Shown here: piece after piece, positions 6,906-14,872 of the stretch
Layout: every line of letters starts with the position of its first letter
How positions within the stretch are numbered: position 1 is the first letter of the stretch
NCBI GenBank assembly: GCA_023442085.1
Contig: JAEZMT010000161.1
Location: 1-18,083, forward strand
Reading direction: 5' to 3'
DNA length: 18,083 nt
Origin: Pseudomonadota bacterium
GTDB lineage: Bacteria > Pseudomonadota > Alphaproteobacteria > Rhizobiales > Xanthobacteraceae
Translations under genes and position numbers: made by a program
The notes under the pieces: generated by a model
What the model saw: only the letters and a program-made list of their open reading frames with translations
Databases searched by the model: none
What the model was told of the DNA's origin: nothing

Positions 6906-7907
6906 ATGAAGATGACGTCCATCGCCGCCCGTCTCGCCCGCGCTGCCGCCGCCGCCGCTGTGCTGGCCGGTCCGCTTGCCGCCGGTCCCGCCGCGGCAGA
7001 GGAAAAGATGACGATCCGTCTCGATTTCTCGCCCTGGGGCGTGCATGCGGGCATGCACCTCGCCAAGGAGAAGGGCTGGTTCAAGGATGCCGGCCTCGAC
7101 GTGGATATCCAGGACGGCCGCGGCTCCGGCAACACGCTGCAGCTGGTGAATGCCGGGCAGGTGGATGTCGGCCAGATCCAGGTCGGCCTCCTGCCGCAGG
7201 CGCGCGAAAACGGCTCCACCGCCAAGGCGTTCGCCGGCTTCGACAAGAGGACCGACCTCGCGGTCCTCGTCGATCAGGATTCGCCCATCGCCAAGGTCGC
7301 CGACTTCAAGGGCAAGAGCCTCGTGGTCTTCGCCGCGAGCCCCTGGGCGCCGTTCATCGATTACTGGCTGAAGCAGGGCGGCCTCGACCGCACCACGGTC
7401 AACGTGATGTTCGTGGACCCGGCCGCCGTGTGGGGCACCTACACCGCCAAGCGGGCCGACGGCCTAATGTCCACCGAGCCCTCCGCCATTCCCGTCGCCG
7501 CCGCCAACCGTCCCTCCAAGGCCATCCTTGCCGAAGATGTGGGCATCACCTTCCCGAGCTACGGCCTTATCGCCACCGAGAAGACCATCGAAGGCCGCAA
7601 GGAGGCGCTGAAGAAGCTGGTCGAGGTGCAGCAGAAGGCGTGGGCCTACATCCGCGATGGCCACATCGACGAGGCGGCCGACGCCATCATCAAGCAGCGC
7701 CCCAACGCCAAGCTGGACAAGAAGGTGCTGGCCGACCAGATCAAGCTCACCATCGACTTCTTCGACACGCCCAACACCAAGGGCAAGCCCATCGGCTACC
7801 AGTCGCCCGAAGACTGGGCGAAGGCGGCGAAGTCGGCGGTGGACGCGGGCGCCATCAAGCCCGGCACGGACCCCGCCACCTACTTCACCAACGAGTTCAT
7901 CCAGTGA
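6906..7907 (+). CDS. NitT/TauT-type ABC transporter periplasmic binding protein (NMT1/THI5-like)
   Basis: The 333-residue protein begins with a Sec signal peptide. Basic residues R9 and R12 precede an alanine-rich hydrophobic stretch, with likely cleavage after A31 (PAAA|EEK). The mature part has the NMT1/SsuA-type pattern: LDFSPWGVHAGMHLAKEKGWF, then GLDVDIQDGRGSGNTLQLV and NAGQVDVGQIQ. Such proteins bind nitrate, taurine, sulfonates, pyrimidine moieties or similar small compounds in the periplasm. GAGGGG lies 9 nt before the ATG. It heads the plus-strand importer operon and its stop is closely linked to the ATPase gene. The divergent hyu operon suggests the ligand is the HyuAB substrate or a precursor (inference). 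The exact ligand is not readable. Confidence 0.9.
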   Translation: MKMTSIAARLARAAAAAAVLAGPLAAGPAAAEEKMTIRLDFSPWGVHAGMHLAKEKGWFKDAGLDVDIQDGRGSGNTLQLVNAGQVDVGQIQVGLLPQARENGSTAKAFAGFDKRTDLAVLVDQDSPIAKVADFKGKSLVVFAASPWAPFIDYWLKQGGLDRTTVNVMFVDPAAVWGTYTAKRADGLMSTEPSAIPVAAANRPSKAILAEDVGITFPSYGLIATEKTIEGRKEALKKLVEVQQKAWAYIRDGHIDEAADAIIKQRPNAKLDKKVLADQIKLTIDFFDTPNTKGKPIGYQSPEDWAKAAKSAVDAGAIKPGTDPATYFTNEFIQ

Positions 7908-7924
7908 ACGCGCACGTCGCCGCG

Positions 7925-8722
7925 ATGACGGACGCCAAAACCATGGCCTATCTCTCCATATCCGGGCTGCGCAAGACTTACGGCTCGCCGCGCGGCCCTG
8001 TCACCGCGCTGAAAGGCATCGACCTTGAGGTCAACGAGGGGGAGTTCGTCTCCATCCTCGGGCCGAGCGGCTGCGGGAAGTCCACGCTGCTCAAGTGCAT
8101 CGCCGGGCTGGAGGGCACGAGCGCCGGGACGATCCGCGTGGGCGGCGACGTCCTCACGGCCCCGCCGCGGGACATGGGCATCGTGTTCCAGCGCGACGTG
8201 CTGCTGGACTGGCGGACCATCCTGGACAACGTGCTCATCACCGCGGAATTCGCCGGCCTCAAGGGGCCGGCTGTGCGCGAGCGCGCGCTGGCGCTGTTGG
8301 GGCGCTTCGGGCTTGGCGGATTCGAGAGCCGCCATCCCTGGGAACTCTCCGGCGGCATGCGCCAGCGCGCCGCCATCTGCCGGGCCTTGCTCTGCGATCC
8401 CAAGCTGCTGCTGATGGACGAGCCGTTCGGCGCGCTCGATGCCATGACGCGCGACGACCTCAACCTCGAACTCGCGCGCATCTGGCAGGACACGCGCAAG
8501 ACCGTGGTGTTCGTGACCCATGGCATCACCGAGGCCATCTTCCTGTCCGACCGCGTGGTCATCATGGACCGCAATCCGGGCCGGATCGTCGAGATCATCG
8601 ACATCGACCTGCCCCGGCCCCGGCACCTCGCCATGCGGGAAAGCCCGGAATTCGGCCGCTATGTCGCCCGTGTCCGCCACCTCTTCGCCAGCCTCGGCGT
8701 GCTGAAGGACGATGCCCCATGA
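7925..8722 (+). CDS. NitT/TauT-type ABC transporter ATPase
   Basis: All ABC ATPase motifs are present: Walker A GPSGCGKST (46-54), Q-loop Q89 in VFQRD, signature LSGGMRQR (141-148), Walker B LLLMDEP (161-167), D-loop D172, and switch H199 in VTHGITEA. LSGGMRQR and the C-terminal DLPRPR are typical of the SsuB/TauB/NrtD group. Two starts are plausible. The ATG at 7925 gives 265 residues but has no visible ribosome binding site. An in-frame GTG at 7904 overlaps the binding-protein stop as GTGA and would give translational coupling and 272 residues. The reading frame stays open far upstream of both, but that part is a shadow of the binding-protein gene. The protein energises import at the inner face of the membrane. 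Confidence 0.93.
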   Translation: MTDAKTMAYLSISGLRKTYGSPRGPVTALKGIDLEVNEGEFVSILGPSGCGKSTLLKCIAGLEGTSAGTIRVGGDVLTAPPRDMGIVFQRDVLLDWRTILDNVLITAEFAGLKGPAVRERALALLGRFGLGGFESRHPWELSGGMRQRAAICRALLCDPKLLLMDEPFGALDAMTRDDLNLELARIWQDTRKTVVFVTHGITEAIFLSDRVVIMDRNPGRIVEIIDIDLPRPRHLAMRESPEFGRYVARVRHLFASLGVLKDDAP

Positions 8723-9552
8723 GCTCCGGCAACAGCGCTACCGAAAATCTCGATCCGCCCATGCCGCAGCGCCTGCCCGCCTCGCTGGTGGAGGCGGGTA
8801 TGGTGGTGGGCCTGCTGATCGCGGTGCTCGTCCTCTGGGAGGCGGCGGTCTACGTCTTCAAGCCGGCGCCCATCATCCTGCCGCCGCCCAGCGTCATCTG
8901 GCAGGAATTCCTGCTGTCGCCGGGCTATTTCCTCCAGATGTCCGCCTTCACGCTCTACACCACCCTCGCGGGCTTCGGCCTCGCCGTGGTGCTGGGGCTC
9001 GCGCTGGCGGTGGGGATCGTCCATTCCAAGTTCATCGAGCGCACGGTCTATACGCTCCTCGTCGCGCTCAACAGCGTGCCGAAGGTGGCGCTGGCGCCGC
9101 TTTTCGTGATCTGGATGGGCACGGGCGTCGAGCCGAAGATCGCCATCGCGCTCATGCTGGCACTGTTTTCCGTCGTCATCGACGCGGTGCTGGGGCTGCG
9201 GTCGGTCGATCCGGACATGGTGAATCTGGCCCGCGCCAGCCGCGCCTCGTCCTTCGCCATCCTGCGCAAGATCCGCTTTCCCAACGCCCTGCCGAGCATC
9301 TTCGCAGGCCTGAAGGTGGCGATCTCCTTCGCGCTGGTGGGCGCCATCGTGGGCGAGTTCGTGGCCGGCTCCGAGGGGCTGGGCTTTGCCATCCTGACCG
9401 CGCAGGGCCAGTTCGACACGCCGCGCGTGTTCGTCTGCCTCATGCTGCTTGGCCTGCTCGGCACGGCTCTGTTCTTCGTGGTCGAGGCGTGCGAGCGCCT
9501 GCTGCTGCCGTGGCATGTGTCCCAGCGCGGTGGTGGCGGATCCGGTCACTAA
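8719..9552 (+). CDS. NitT/TauT-type ABC transporter permease
   Basis: The 277-residue inner-membrane protein has about six hydrophobic segments and the coupling-helix (EAA) region at 171-200 (ARASRASSFAILRKIRFPNALP), typical of the BPD_transp_1 family. NSVPKVALAPLFVIWMGTG and GAIVGEFVAGSEGLGF are signature stretches of SsuC/TauC-like permeases. Its ATG overlaps the ATPase stop by 4 nt (ATGA). Only one permease gene is present, so the channel is probably a homodimer, as is usual in this group. The C-terminus ends in a glycine-rich GGGGSGH. Confidence 0.93.
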   Translation: MSSGNSATENLDPPMPQRLPASLVEAGMVVGLLIAVLVLWEAAVYVFKPAPIILPPPSVIWQEFLLSPGYFLQMSAFTLYTTLAGFGLAVVLGLALAVGIVHSKFIERTVYTLLVALNSVPKVALAPLFVIWMGTGVEPKIAIALMLALFSVVIDAVLGLRSVDPDMVNLARASRASSFAILRKIRFPNALPSIFAGLKVAISFALVGAIVGEFVAGSEGLGFAILTAQGQFDTPRVFVCLMLLGLLGTALFFVVEACERLLLPWHVSQRGGGGSGH

Positions 9553-9554
9553 AG

Positions 9555-10499
9555 GTGGCGGCCGCGGCGAAGGCGCCCCTTTCCGCCATCCTCGCCCTTC
9601 TGGCCACTGCTCTGCTGTGGGGCAGCAACCACACGGCGGCACGGGCGATCCATGACGCCCTGCCGCTGCCCTCGCTGGTGTTCTGGCGCTGGGCCATCGC
9701 GCTCACCCTCCTGCTGCCCATCGCTTTGCCGGGGCTCCTGCGCGAGCGCGCCGCGATCCGCCGCAACGCCGGACGGATCGCGCTACTGGGACTGGTGGGC
9801 GTCGGCCTCTTCTCGGTGAGCCTTTATGCCGGCGCTTATCTCAGCCCGGCGCTGGAAGTCGGCCTGCTGAATGCGACCACGCCCATCTGGGTGCTGCTCA
9901 TCGCCACCTTCGTGGGGCGCATGCGTCCGAGGCTCGCGCAGATCGGCGGCATCCTCATCGCCATGGCCGGCGTCACGCTGGTGCTGATGAAGGGGATGCC
10001 GACGGGGCTCGCGGGCTTCCATTTCGGCGCGGGCAATCTGTTCTCGATCACCGCCGCCGTGCTGTTCGCCTTCTACACCTACAGCCTCGGGCAGAATCCC
10101 ATCGGCATCTCGGCCCTGAGCCTGACGGCGCTGACGGCGCTCGCCGGCTTCGTGCTGGTCTTCTGTCCCGTCTACGCGGTGTTCCTCGGCCTCGGCGGGC
10201 AGGATCCGTTCACGAGCGGGTTCAGGGTGGAGCCCGTGACCCTGACGGTGCTGTACATCGCGGCCGGACCGACGCTGCTCGGCAACCTCTTCTGGATCTA
10301 TGGCGCGGCGCGGGTGGGCGCGGCGCGCGCCGGCCCCTTCCTCTATTTCTCGCCGCTGGCGACGGTCGCTTTGTCCGCGACGCTCCTCGGCGAGACGATC
10401 ACGCCGCTGCAGATGGTGGGCGGGGCGGCCATCCTGGCCGGCCTGTGGATCTCCACCCAGGCGGGGGCGGGACCCGCGAAGGCGGCGCCGGGCCCGTAG
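9555..10499 (+). CDS. DMT-superfamily (EamA) transporter
   Basis: The 314-residue protein has about ten hydrophobic segments arranged as two EamA repeats. The first repeat starts LLATALLWGSNHTAARA, the repeat-end signature is SPALEVGLLNATTPIWVLL, and the second repeat ends RAGPFLYFSPLATVALSATLLGE. The GTG at 9555 is the first in-frame start and lies only 2 nt after the permease stop, so the gene is almost certainly co-transcribed with the importer. The ribosome binding site is weak, suggesting reinitiation. Members transport metabolites, often as exporters. A role in efflux of a pathway product or toxic intermediate is a guess based on context. The gene converges on the amidohydrolase gene at 10511, with a strong hairpin over its stop. 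Confidence 0.88.
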   Translation: MAAAAKAPLSAILALLATALLWGSNHTAARAIHDALPLPSLVFWRWAIALTLLLPIALPGLLRERAAIRRNAGRIALLGLVGVGLFSVSLYAGAYLSPALEVGLLNATTPIWVLLIATFVGRMRPRLAQIGGILIAMAGVTLVLMKGMPTGLAGFHFGAGNLFSITAAVLFAFYTYSLGQNPIGISALSLTALTALAGFVLVFCPVYAVFLGLGGQDPFTSGFRVEPVTLTVLYIAAGPTLLGNLFWIYGAARVGAARAGPFLYFSPLATVALSATLLGETITPLQMVGGAAILAGLWISTQAGAGPAKAAPGP

Positions 10500-10507
10500 G
10501 CCCGGCG
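10486..10507. terminator. GC-rich perfect hairpin at a convergent gene junction
   Basis: The arms CGCCGGGCC (10486-10494) and GGCCCGGCG (10499-10507) pair perfectly around a CGTA tetraloop. The hairpin covers the last codons and the TAG stop of the DMT gene and ends 4 nt before the stop of the opposing amidohydrolase gene. There is no T-run on either strand, so it is not a canonical intrinsic terminator. Its position suits a bidirectional transcription-stop or mRNA 3'-end stabiliser. Confidence 0.5.
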
Positions 10508-10510
10508 ACC

Positions 10511-11485
10511 TTATGCGAGACCCATGAGACGTGCGCCATTGGAGAGCACACGATCGCGAACATCCTCACTTTGCCGGTCCAGCGCGGCGAGGGCCTTCGC
10601 GCCTTCCGCATCGCCGATCTCGAACGGAAAATCGGTGCCGAAGACCACCTGTTCCGGTCCGACCAGCTTCAGAAGGAAGTCCAGCACGGTCGGGTGCGCC
10701 ACCACCGTGTCGTAATAAAGCCGGCCGAGATAATGCGACGGTGGCTTGGTGATATGCGCCCGGCACGCCGGGTTCGCCTCATAGAGCGGAGCTTCATAGG
10801 CAAGGTCCAGCCGGCCCGCGAGCATGGGCAGCGTGCCGCCGCCATGGGCCAGCACGAGCTTGAGGTCCGGATGGCGCTCCAGCACGCCTGAGAAGATGAG
10901 ACGGGCCACGCACAGCGCGGTCTCGGATGGCCAGCCGACGAGCTGGAGCATGGTGAAGCTGCCGAACGCCGGCCGGTCCACGCCGGAGGTGGGGTGCATG
11001 AACACGATGCAGCCCTGCCGCGCGCATTCCGCCCACATGGGCTCAAACGCCGGATCGTCCAGCGGGCGCCCCGCCGCCGAGGTCGGCAGGGCGACGCCCA
11101 CATGGCCCTCGTCCAGCGCGCGGCGGATAGCCTCCGCGCACTGCTCCGGCTCGGCGATGGGCGGCACGGCGAGGCCGCCGAGCCGCTTCCCGCCCTCCCG
11201 CGCGGCGGCGAGCGTCTGCGCATTGAGCCGCTGCGCGAACGCGCCGTCCGCCGCCCAGCCGGCATGGGAGACCACGCGCGGCGGGGGCGAGACGAGCTGG
11301 AGGCCGATGTCGCGTCGCGTCAGGCTTTCCAGCCGCCCGGCCGTGTCGAACAGCAGCGGATCGAGGGGGCCGTAGCCGGCGAAGCGAAAGCCTTCGGGGC
11401 AGGTCTCGATGCCGAAGGCGCCCTCCCGCGCGAGTTCACCGAGGAAATCGCGCGAGAGGGCATGGGCGTGAACGTCGACGATCAC
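10511..11485 (-). CDS. ACMSD-type metal-dependent amidohydrolase/decarboxylase (amidohydrolase 2 family)
   Basis: The 324-residue protein has the family's metal site: D4 with H6 and H8 in VDVHAHAL, H164 in FMHP, H214 in LAHGGGTLP, and D285 in FGTDFPFEIGD. This family includes aminocarboxymuconate-semialdehyde decarboxylase, isoorotate decarboxylase, gamma-resorcylate decarboxylase and several hydrolases, so either decarboxylation or hydrolysis is possible. The start is a GTG at 11485 that overlaps the livK stop (GTGA), so it is coupled to the importer binding protein and is the last gene of the liv operon. The context suggests it acts after the dihydropyrimidinase-like enzyme encoded in the same operon. 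No missing residue was seen. Confidence 0.88.
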   Translation of the reverse strand: MIVDVHAHALSRDFLGELAREGAFGIETCPEGFRFAGYGPLDPLLFDTAGRLESLTRRDIGLQLVSPPPRVVSHAGWAADGAFAQRLNAQTLAAAREGGKRLGGLAVPPIAEPEQCAEAIRRALDEGHVGVALPTSAAGRPLDDPAFEPMWAECARQGCIVFMHPTSGVDRPAFGSFTMLQLVGWPSETALCVARLIFSGVLERHPDLKLVLAHGGGTLPMLAGRLDLAYEAPLYEANPACRAHITKPPSHYLGRLYYDTVVAHPTVLDFLLKLVGPEQVVFGTDFPFEIGDAEGAKALAALDRQSEDVRDRVLSNGARLMGLA

Positions 11486-12696
11486 GGGAACGGCTTGCGC
11501 GGATAGACCACCGGCGCCGCCGCGATGGCCGCGGGATAGACTGGAACCGCCTTGCCGCCCTGCACCTGAGCGACCACGGCGGAGGCCTTCACGTCCACGC
11601 CGGCGTCGTTGTACTTCACGGGGCCGAAGAAGGTGTCGGTGTCGAGCTGGAGCATCGCCTCGCGCACCTTCACCGGATCGATGCTGCCGGCCTTCTCGAT
11701 GGCGAGCTGGAGCGACAGCGCGCCCGCCGTGCCGGCGGCGGTGATGTAGGTGGGCACCTCGCCGCCGAACTGCTTCTTGAAGCCCTCCACATAGGCGGCG
11801 CTATCGGCGACCACCGGGCCCTTGTAGGTGAGGGCCGGATCCCAGATCTGCACGCCGAACAGGTCCTCCGCCGCCGGGCCGAGCGCGTTGAGGAAGTCCG
11901 GGATGCCCACCGCGAAGGCGAAGCCGATGAGCTTCGGGTTCACCTTCAGCGTCTGCAACGTCTTGATGAGCAGGATGGAATCCTGGACGTAGCCGGTGAG
12001 GATCAGCACGTCCGGGTTGCTTTCCTTCAGCGCGGTGGCGACGGAGGAGAGGTCGGCCGAGCCCTTGGGATATTTGGTGGAATAGACCACCTTCAGGCCC
12101 TCCGCCTCCGCTTTCTTCTGCGCGGCGCCGGCGAACACGTTGGGGAAGAGATCGTCGGGGCCGGCGATGGCGATGGTCTTGGGCGGGTCTTTCACCGTCT
12201 TCAGCAGCGCCAGCATGGGGTCGAGCGTGGTCGAGGCCAAGGGCGCGGGGCAGAAGATGTATTTGTAGCCGCGCTGGTAGAGGCTGTCGGCCGTCGCCAT
12301 GGGGGTCATGGTGATGACCTTGTACTTCTCGCTGATCGCCGCCGTTGCGGTGGCAATGCCCGAGGAATAGGGGCCGAGGATGAAGCCCACGCCGTCCTCG
12401 GTAATCAGCTTCTCGGTGAGGCGGGCGGAGGTCTGCGGCTTGCTCTCGTCGTCGTAATAGATGACCTCGACGGGCATCTTCTTGTCGCCGACCTTGATGC
12501 CGCCGGCGTCGTTCACCAGCTTTTCCCAATAGGCGTAGCCGTTCTTCAGGAGATGGCCTTCGCGAGCGAAGTTGCCGGTGAGGCTGACGGCGGCGCCGAT
12601 CTTGATCTTCTCCTGCGCCGCGGCCGTGCCGGCGCCCAGAAGGGTGGCAAGGCCGAGGGCGGCCACGCTCTTCACCAGAGTTCGTCTGTGCATCAT
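11482..12696 (-). CDS. livK: Branched-chain amino acid/amide-type ABC transporter binding protein (LivK-like)
   Basis: The 404-residue protein has an N-terminal signal peptide (RR at 4-5, hydrophobic core LVKSVAALGLATLLGAG, likely cleavage after A27 in TAAA|QEK). A type-I periplasmic binding fold follows: IKIGAAVSLTGNFAREG, NDAGGIKVGDKKMPVEVIYYDDESK, ILGPYSSGIATA. These are standard features of the peripla_BP_6 family, which takes up branched-chain amino acids, urea, short amides and aromatic acids. CAGGAG lies 8 nt before the first of two adjacent ATG codons. It supplies the ligand-binding part for the LivHMGF genes of the same operon, but sits between two amidohydrolase genes. Ligand specificity cannot be read and need not be leucine. 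Confidence 0.92.
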   Translation of the reverse strand: MMHRRTLVKSVAALGLATLLGAGTAAAQEKIKIGAAVSLTGNFAREGHLLKNGYAYWEKLVNDAGGIKVGDKKMPVEVIYYDDESKPQTSARLTEKLITEDGVGFILGPYSSGIATATAAISEKYKVITMTPMATADSLYQRGYKYIFCPAPLASTTLDPMLALLKTVKDPPKTIAIAGPDDLFPNVFAGAAQKKAEAEGLKVVYSTKYPKGSADLSSVATALKESNPDVLILTGYVQDSILLIKTLQTLKVNPKLIGFAFAVGIPDFLNALGPAAEDLFGVQIWDPALTYKGPVVADSAAYVEGFKKQFGGEVPTYITAAGTAGALSLQLAIEKAGSIDPVKVREAMLQLDTDTFFGPVKYNDAGVDVKASAVVAQVQGGKAVPVYPAAIAAAPVVYPRKPFP

Positions 12697-12744
12697 CTCG
12701 CTCGCTCCTGCTGGTCCCGGAAGGTTTGGTTTTCTTCAATTGTC

Positions 12745-14136
12745 TCAGGCGGATGCCGCGGTGCCGGGCACGAAGCGCCCGAAGCCCGGCGCGCCCACCA
12801 GCTTGCCGTCCTGCGCGACGATGGTGCCGCGCACGATGGTGTGGGTGGCCGCGCCCTTGGTGGCCATGCCCTCCCAGCTGGAGAAGCCGGTGCGCGAGAG
12901 CATGTCCTCGTTGCGGAAGACGCCTTCGCGGCTCATGTCCACGATGGTGAAGTCGGCATCCGCGCCGGGCTGGATCACGCCCTTGCGGGGAAAGATGCCG
13001 AAGCGCCGGGCGGGGGCCTCGGCGGCGAGGCGGGCCACGTCATTGAGGGTGAGGCGCCCTTCGTTCACCGCGTTCATCAGCAGCGGGATATATTCCTGCG
13101 CGCCGGTCATGCCGAGCGGCACAGAGAACAGGTCTTTCCAGCCCGGGTCCACGTCTTCCTTGGTATGGGGCGCGTGCTCCAGCACGATCATGTCGGCTGT
13201 GCCGTCCTTGATGGCGTCCCAGCCGGCCTCGGGATCATAGGCCCAATTGTAGGTGCGCGGCCCCACCTTCTCCATCTGCGCCCGGTTCATGAACATGGTG
13301 CCGAGTTCCAGCTCGCACGACACGTCCTGCCCGAGGTCGAACTTGGCGTGGTGGACCATCTCGTTGGCGCCCTTTGGCATGACGCCGAGATGCAGCACGT
13401 GCAGTTTCACCCCGCAGATGCGGGCGTAATAGAGCGAGGCCGCAAGTCCGGCGACCATGCCGTGGCCGTACATGTAGCCCTTCGAGAAGCTCTCGTGATA
13501 GGCCATGGCGTCAGTGCGGCCCTTGTCGATGTAGTCGCGGAAGGTCAGCCGTTTGCACCATTCGGGATCGTCGTGGTGCACCGAGGCGACCAGCCCCATG
13601 TCCCGCGTCGCCTCATAGAGCTCGAACAGGATGCCGTGGTCGAGCACGCCGAGTTCCGAGATGTAGGGGTAGACTTCCTTGATGTGGCGCGTGTTGAAGA
13701 TCTTGATGCCGATGGCGCCCGCCTTGGCCAGCGCCTCCACGGTGCGCGGATAGAGCCCGCCGCCATAGAGCGCGTAGTCCACATGGGCCTTGGGCGCGAC
13801 CAGCGCCTTCTTCATCTCATAGTCTTCGAGGGTGGTCGGGTGCGGCGTGTTGTTGGTCATGTCGATACACATGGTCACGCCGCCGACCGCCGCCGCCGCG
13901 GAGCCGGTCTGGAAGTCTTCCTTGTAGGTATGGCCCGGCTCGCGGAAGTGGCAGTGGACGTGCCACAGGCCCGGCAGCACGGCGAGCCCCTTGGCATCCA
14001 CGCGCTTCGCCGCCTCCGTGAAGGGGCCGCCGATGGCGGAAATCTTGCCGTCGAGCACGGCGATGTCCGCCTTGAAGGAGGAGGTCGGGGTGTGGATCGT
14101 GCCGTTTTCGATCACGAGGTCATAGGGTCGGGACAC
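12745..14136 (-). CDS. Dihydropyrimidinase/dihydroorotase-like cyclic amidohydrolase with altered active-site residues
   Basis: The 463-residue protein has the amidohydrolase-1 layout of dihydroorotase, allantoinase and dihydropyrimidinase. A small N-terminal beta domain (YDLVIENGTIHT) is followed by PGLWHVHCHFREPG with the metal ligands H61 and H63, a candidate carboxylated lysine K145 in GIKIFN, histidines H187/H188 in SVHHDD and H246/H249 in LHVLHLG, and the EHAPHT motif at 320-325. The usual Asp two residues before HxH is His (H59), and the catalytic Asp of the TDHAPH motif appears as Glu (E320). The fold call is firm but the reaction is uncertain; ring opening of a cyclic amide or imide is the likeliest. 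The GTG start at 14136 has GGAGAG 8 nt upstream. It lies 19 nt after livF and 48 nt before livK, in one operon. Confidence 0.88.
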   Translation of the reverse strand: MSRPYDLVIENGTIHTPTSSFKADIAVLDGKISAIGGPFTEAAKRVDAKGLAVLPGLWHVHCHFREPGHTYKEDFQTGSAAAAVGGVTMCIDMTNNTPHPTTLEDYEMKKALVAPKAHVDYALYGGGLYPRTVEALAKAGAIGIKIFNTRHIKEVYPYISELGVLDHGILFELYEATRDMGLVASVHHDDPEWCKRLTFRDYIDKGRTDAMAYHESFSKGYMYGHGMVAGLAASLYYARICGVKLHVLHLGVMPKGANEMVHHAKFDLGQDVSCELELGTMFMNRAQMEKVGPRTYNWAYDPEAGWDAIKDGTADMIVLEHAPHTKEDVDPGWKDLFSVPLGMTGAQEYIPLLMNAVNEGRLTLNDVARLAAEAPARRFGIFPRKGVIQPGADADFTIVDMSREGVFRNEDMLSRTGFSSWEGMATKGAATHTIVRGTIVAQDGKLVGAPGFGRFVPGTAASA

Positions 14137-14155
14137 GTCACGCTCTCCGAAAACG

Positions 14156-14872
14156 TCAGTTGAGGCCGAGATAGGCGGCGCGGATGTCCTCGCGCCGCAG
14201 AAGGTCGTCCGCCGGGCCGTCGATGGTGATGCGCCCGGTGTCCAGCACGTAGCCGCGGGTGGCGATCTCCAGCGCGAGGCCCACGTCCTGCTCCACCAGC
14301 AGCACGGTGATGCCGCGCTCGCGGTTGACCTGGCGCACCGCGTCCGCGATGCGGTCGACGATCACCGGGGCGAGGCCCAGCGACATCTCGTCGATGAGCA
14401 GCAGGCTCGGCCGCGCCATCAGCGCGCGGCCGATGGCACACATCTGCTGTTCGCCGCCGGACATGAGGCCGGCGAGCCGGCCTTCCAGCCGCACCAGTTC
14501 CGGAAACAGCTTGAAGATGAAGGCGAGGTCGTCGTCCTCGCCCTCGCGGCTTGGGCGCGCGGTGGCGCCCAGCTTGAGGTTCTGGCGCACGGTGAGGCCG
14601 GCAAACAGGCGCCGGCCTTCCGGCACCATGGCGATGCCGCGCCGGGCGCGCTCATAAGGCTTCAGCGGGTTGAGGTCCGCGCCGGCGAAGCGCATCTGCC
14701 CTGCGCGCACCGGCACGAGGCCGGTGAGGGCGCGCAGCAGCGTCGTCTTGCCGGCGCCGTTCGCACCCACCAGGGCGACGATCTCGCCCTCGGCCATGTC
14801 AAAGCCCACATCCCACAAGACGCGGCTGTCGCCATAGGCCACCGCGAGGCGTTCCACGGACAGGAGGCTCAT
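14156..14872 (-). CDS. livF: LivF-type ABC transporter ATPase
   Basis: The 238-residue ATPase has Walker A GANGAGKTT (36-44), signature MSGGEQQ (137-143) and Walker B LLLIDE (157-162). The MVPEGRRLF segment and the VEQDVGLAL segment, in which Gln stands at the usual switch-His position, are characteristic of LivF. It pairs with LivG to power the LivHM permease. It overlaps livG by 4 nt (ATGA) and is followed 19 nt later by the amidohydrolase gene. Confidence 0.94.
   Translation of the reverse strand: MSLLSVERLAVAYGDSRVLWDVGFDMAEGEIVALVGANGAGKTTLLRALTGLVPVRAGQMRFAGADLNPLKPYERARRGIAMVPEGRRLFAGLTVRQNLKLGATARPSREGEDDDLAFIFKLFPELVRLEGRLAGLMSGGEQQMCAIGRALMARPSLLLIDEMSLGLAPVIVDRIADAVRQVNRERGITVLLVEQDVGLALEIATRGYVLDTGRITIDGPADDLLRREDIRAAYLGLN

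Noticed and set aside
6848..7903. Upstream extension of the ATPase reading frame through the binding-protein gene
   Set aside because: The extension is low-complexity shadow sequence within a gene that has a clear signal peptide and NMT1-type motifs. The ATPase starts at 7904 or 7925.
8712..9554. Upstream extension of the DMT transporter frame across the permease gene
   Set aside because: The extension is R/A/G-rich shadow sequence; DMT homology begins right after the GTG at 9555, next to the permease stop.
12553..14163. Long plus-strand open frame (536 codons) opposite the dihydropyrimidinase-like gene
   Set aside because: Antisense shadow with biased composition (H, V, R, G, A rich) and no domain; the minus-strand protein has clear amidohydrolase motifs.
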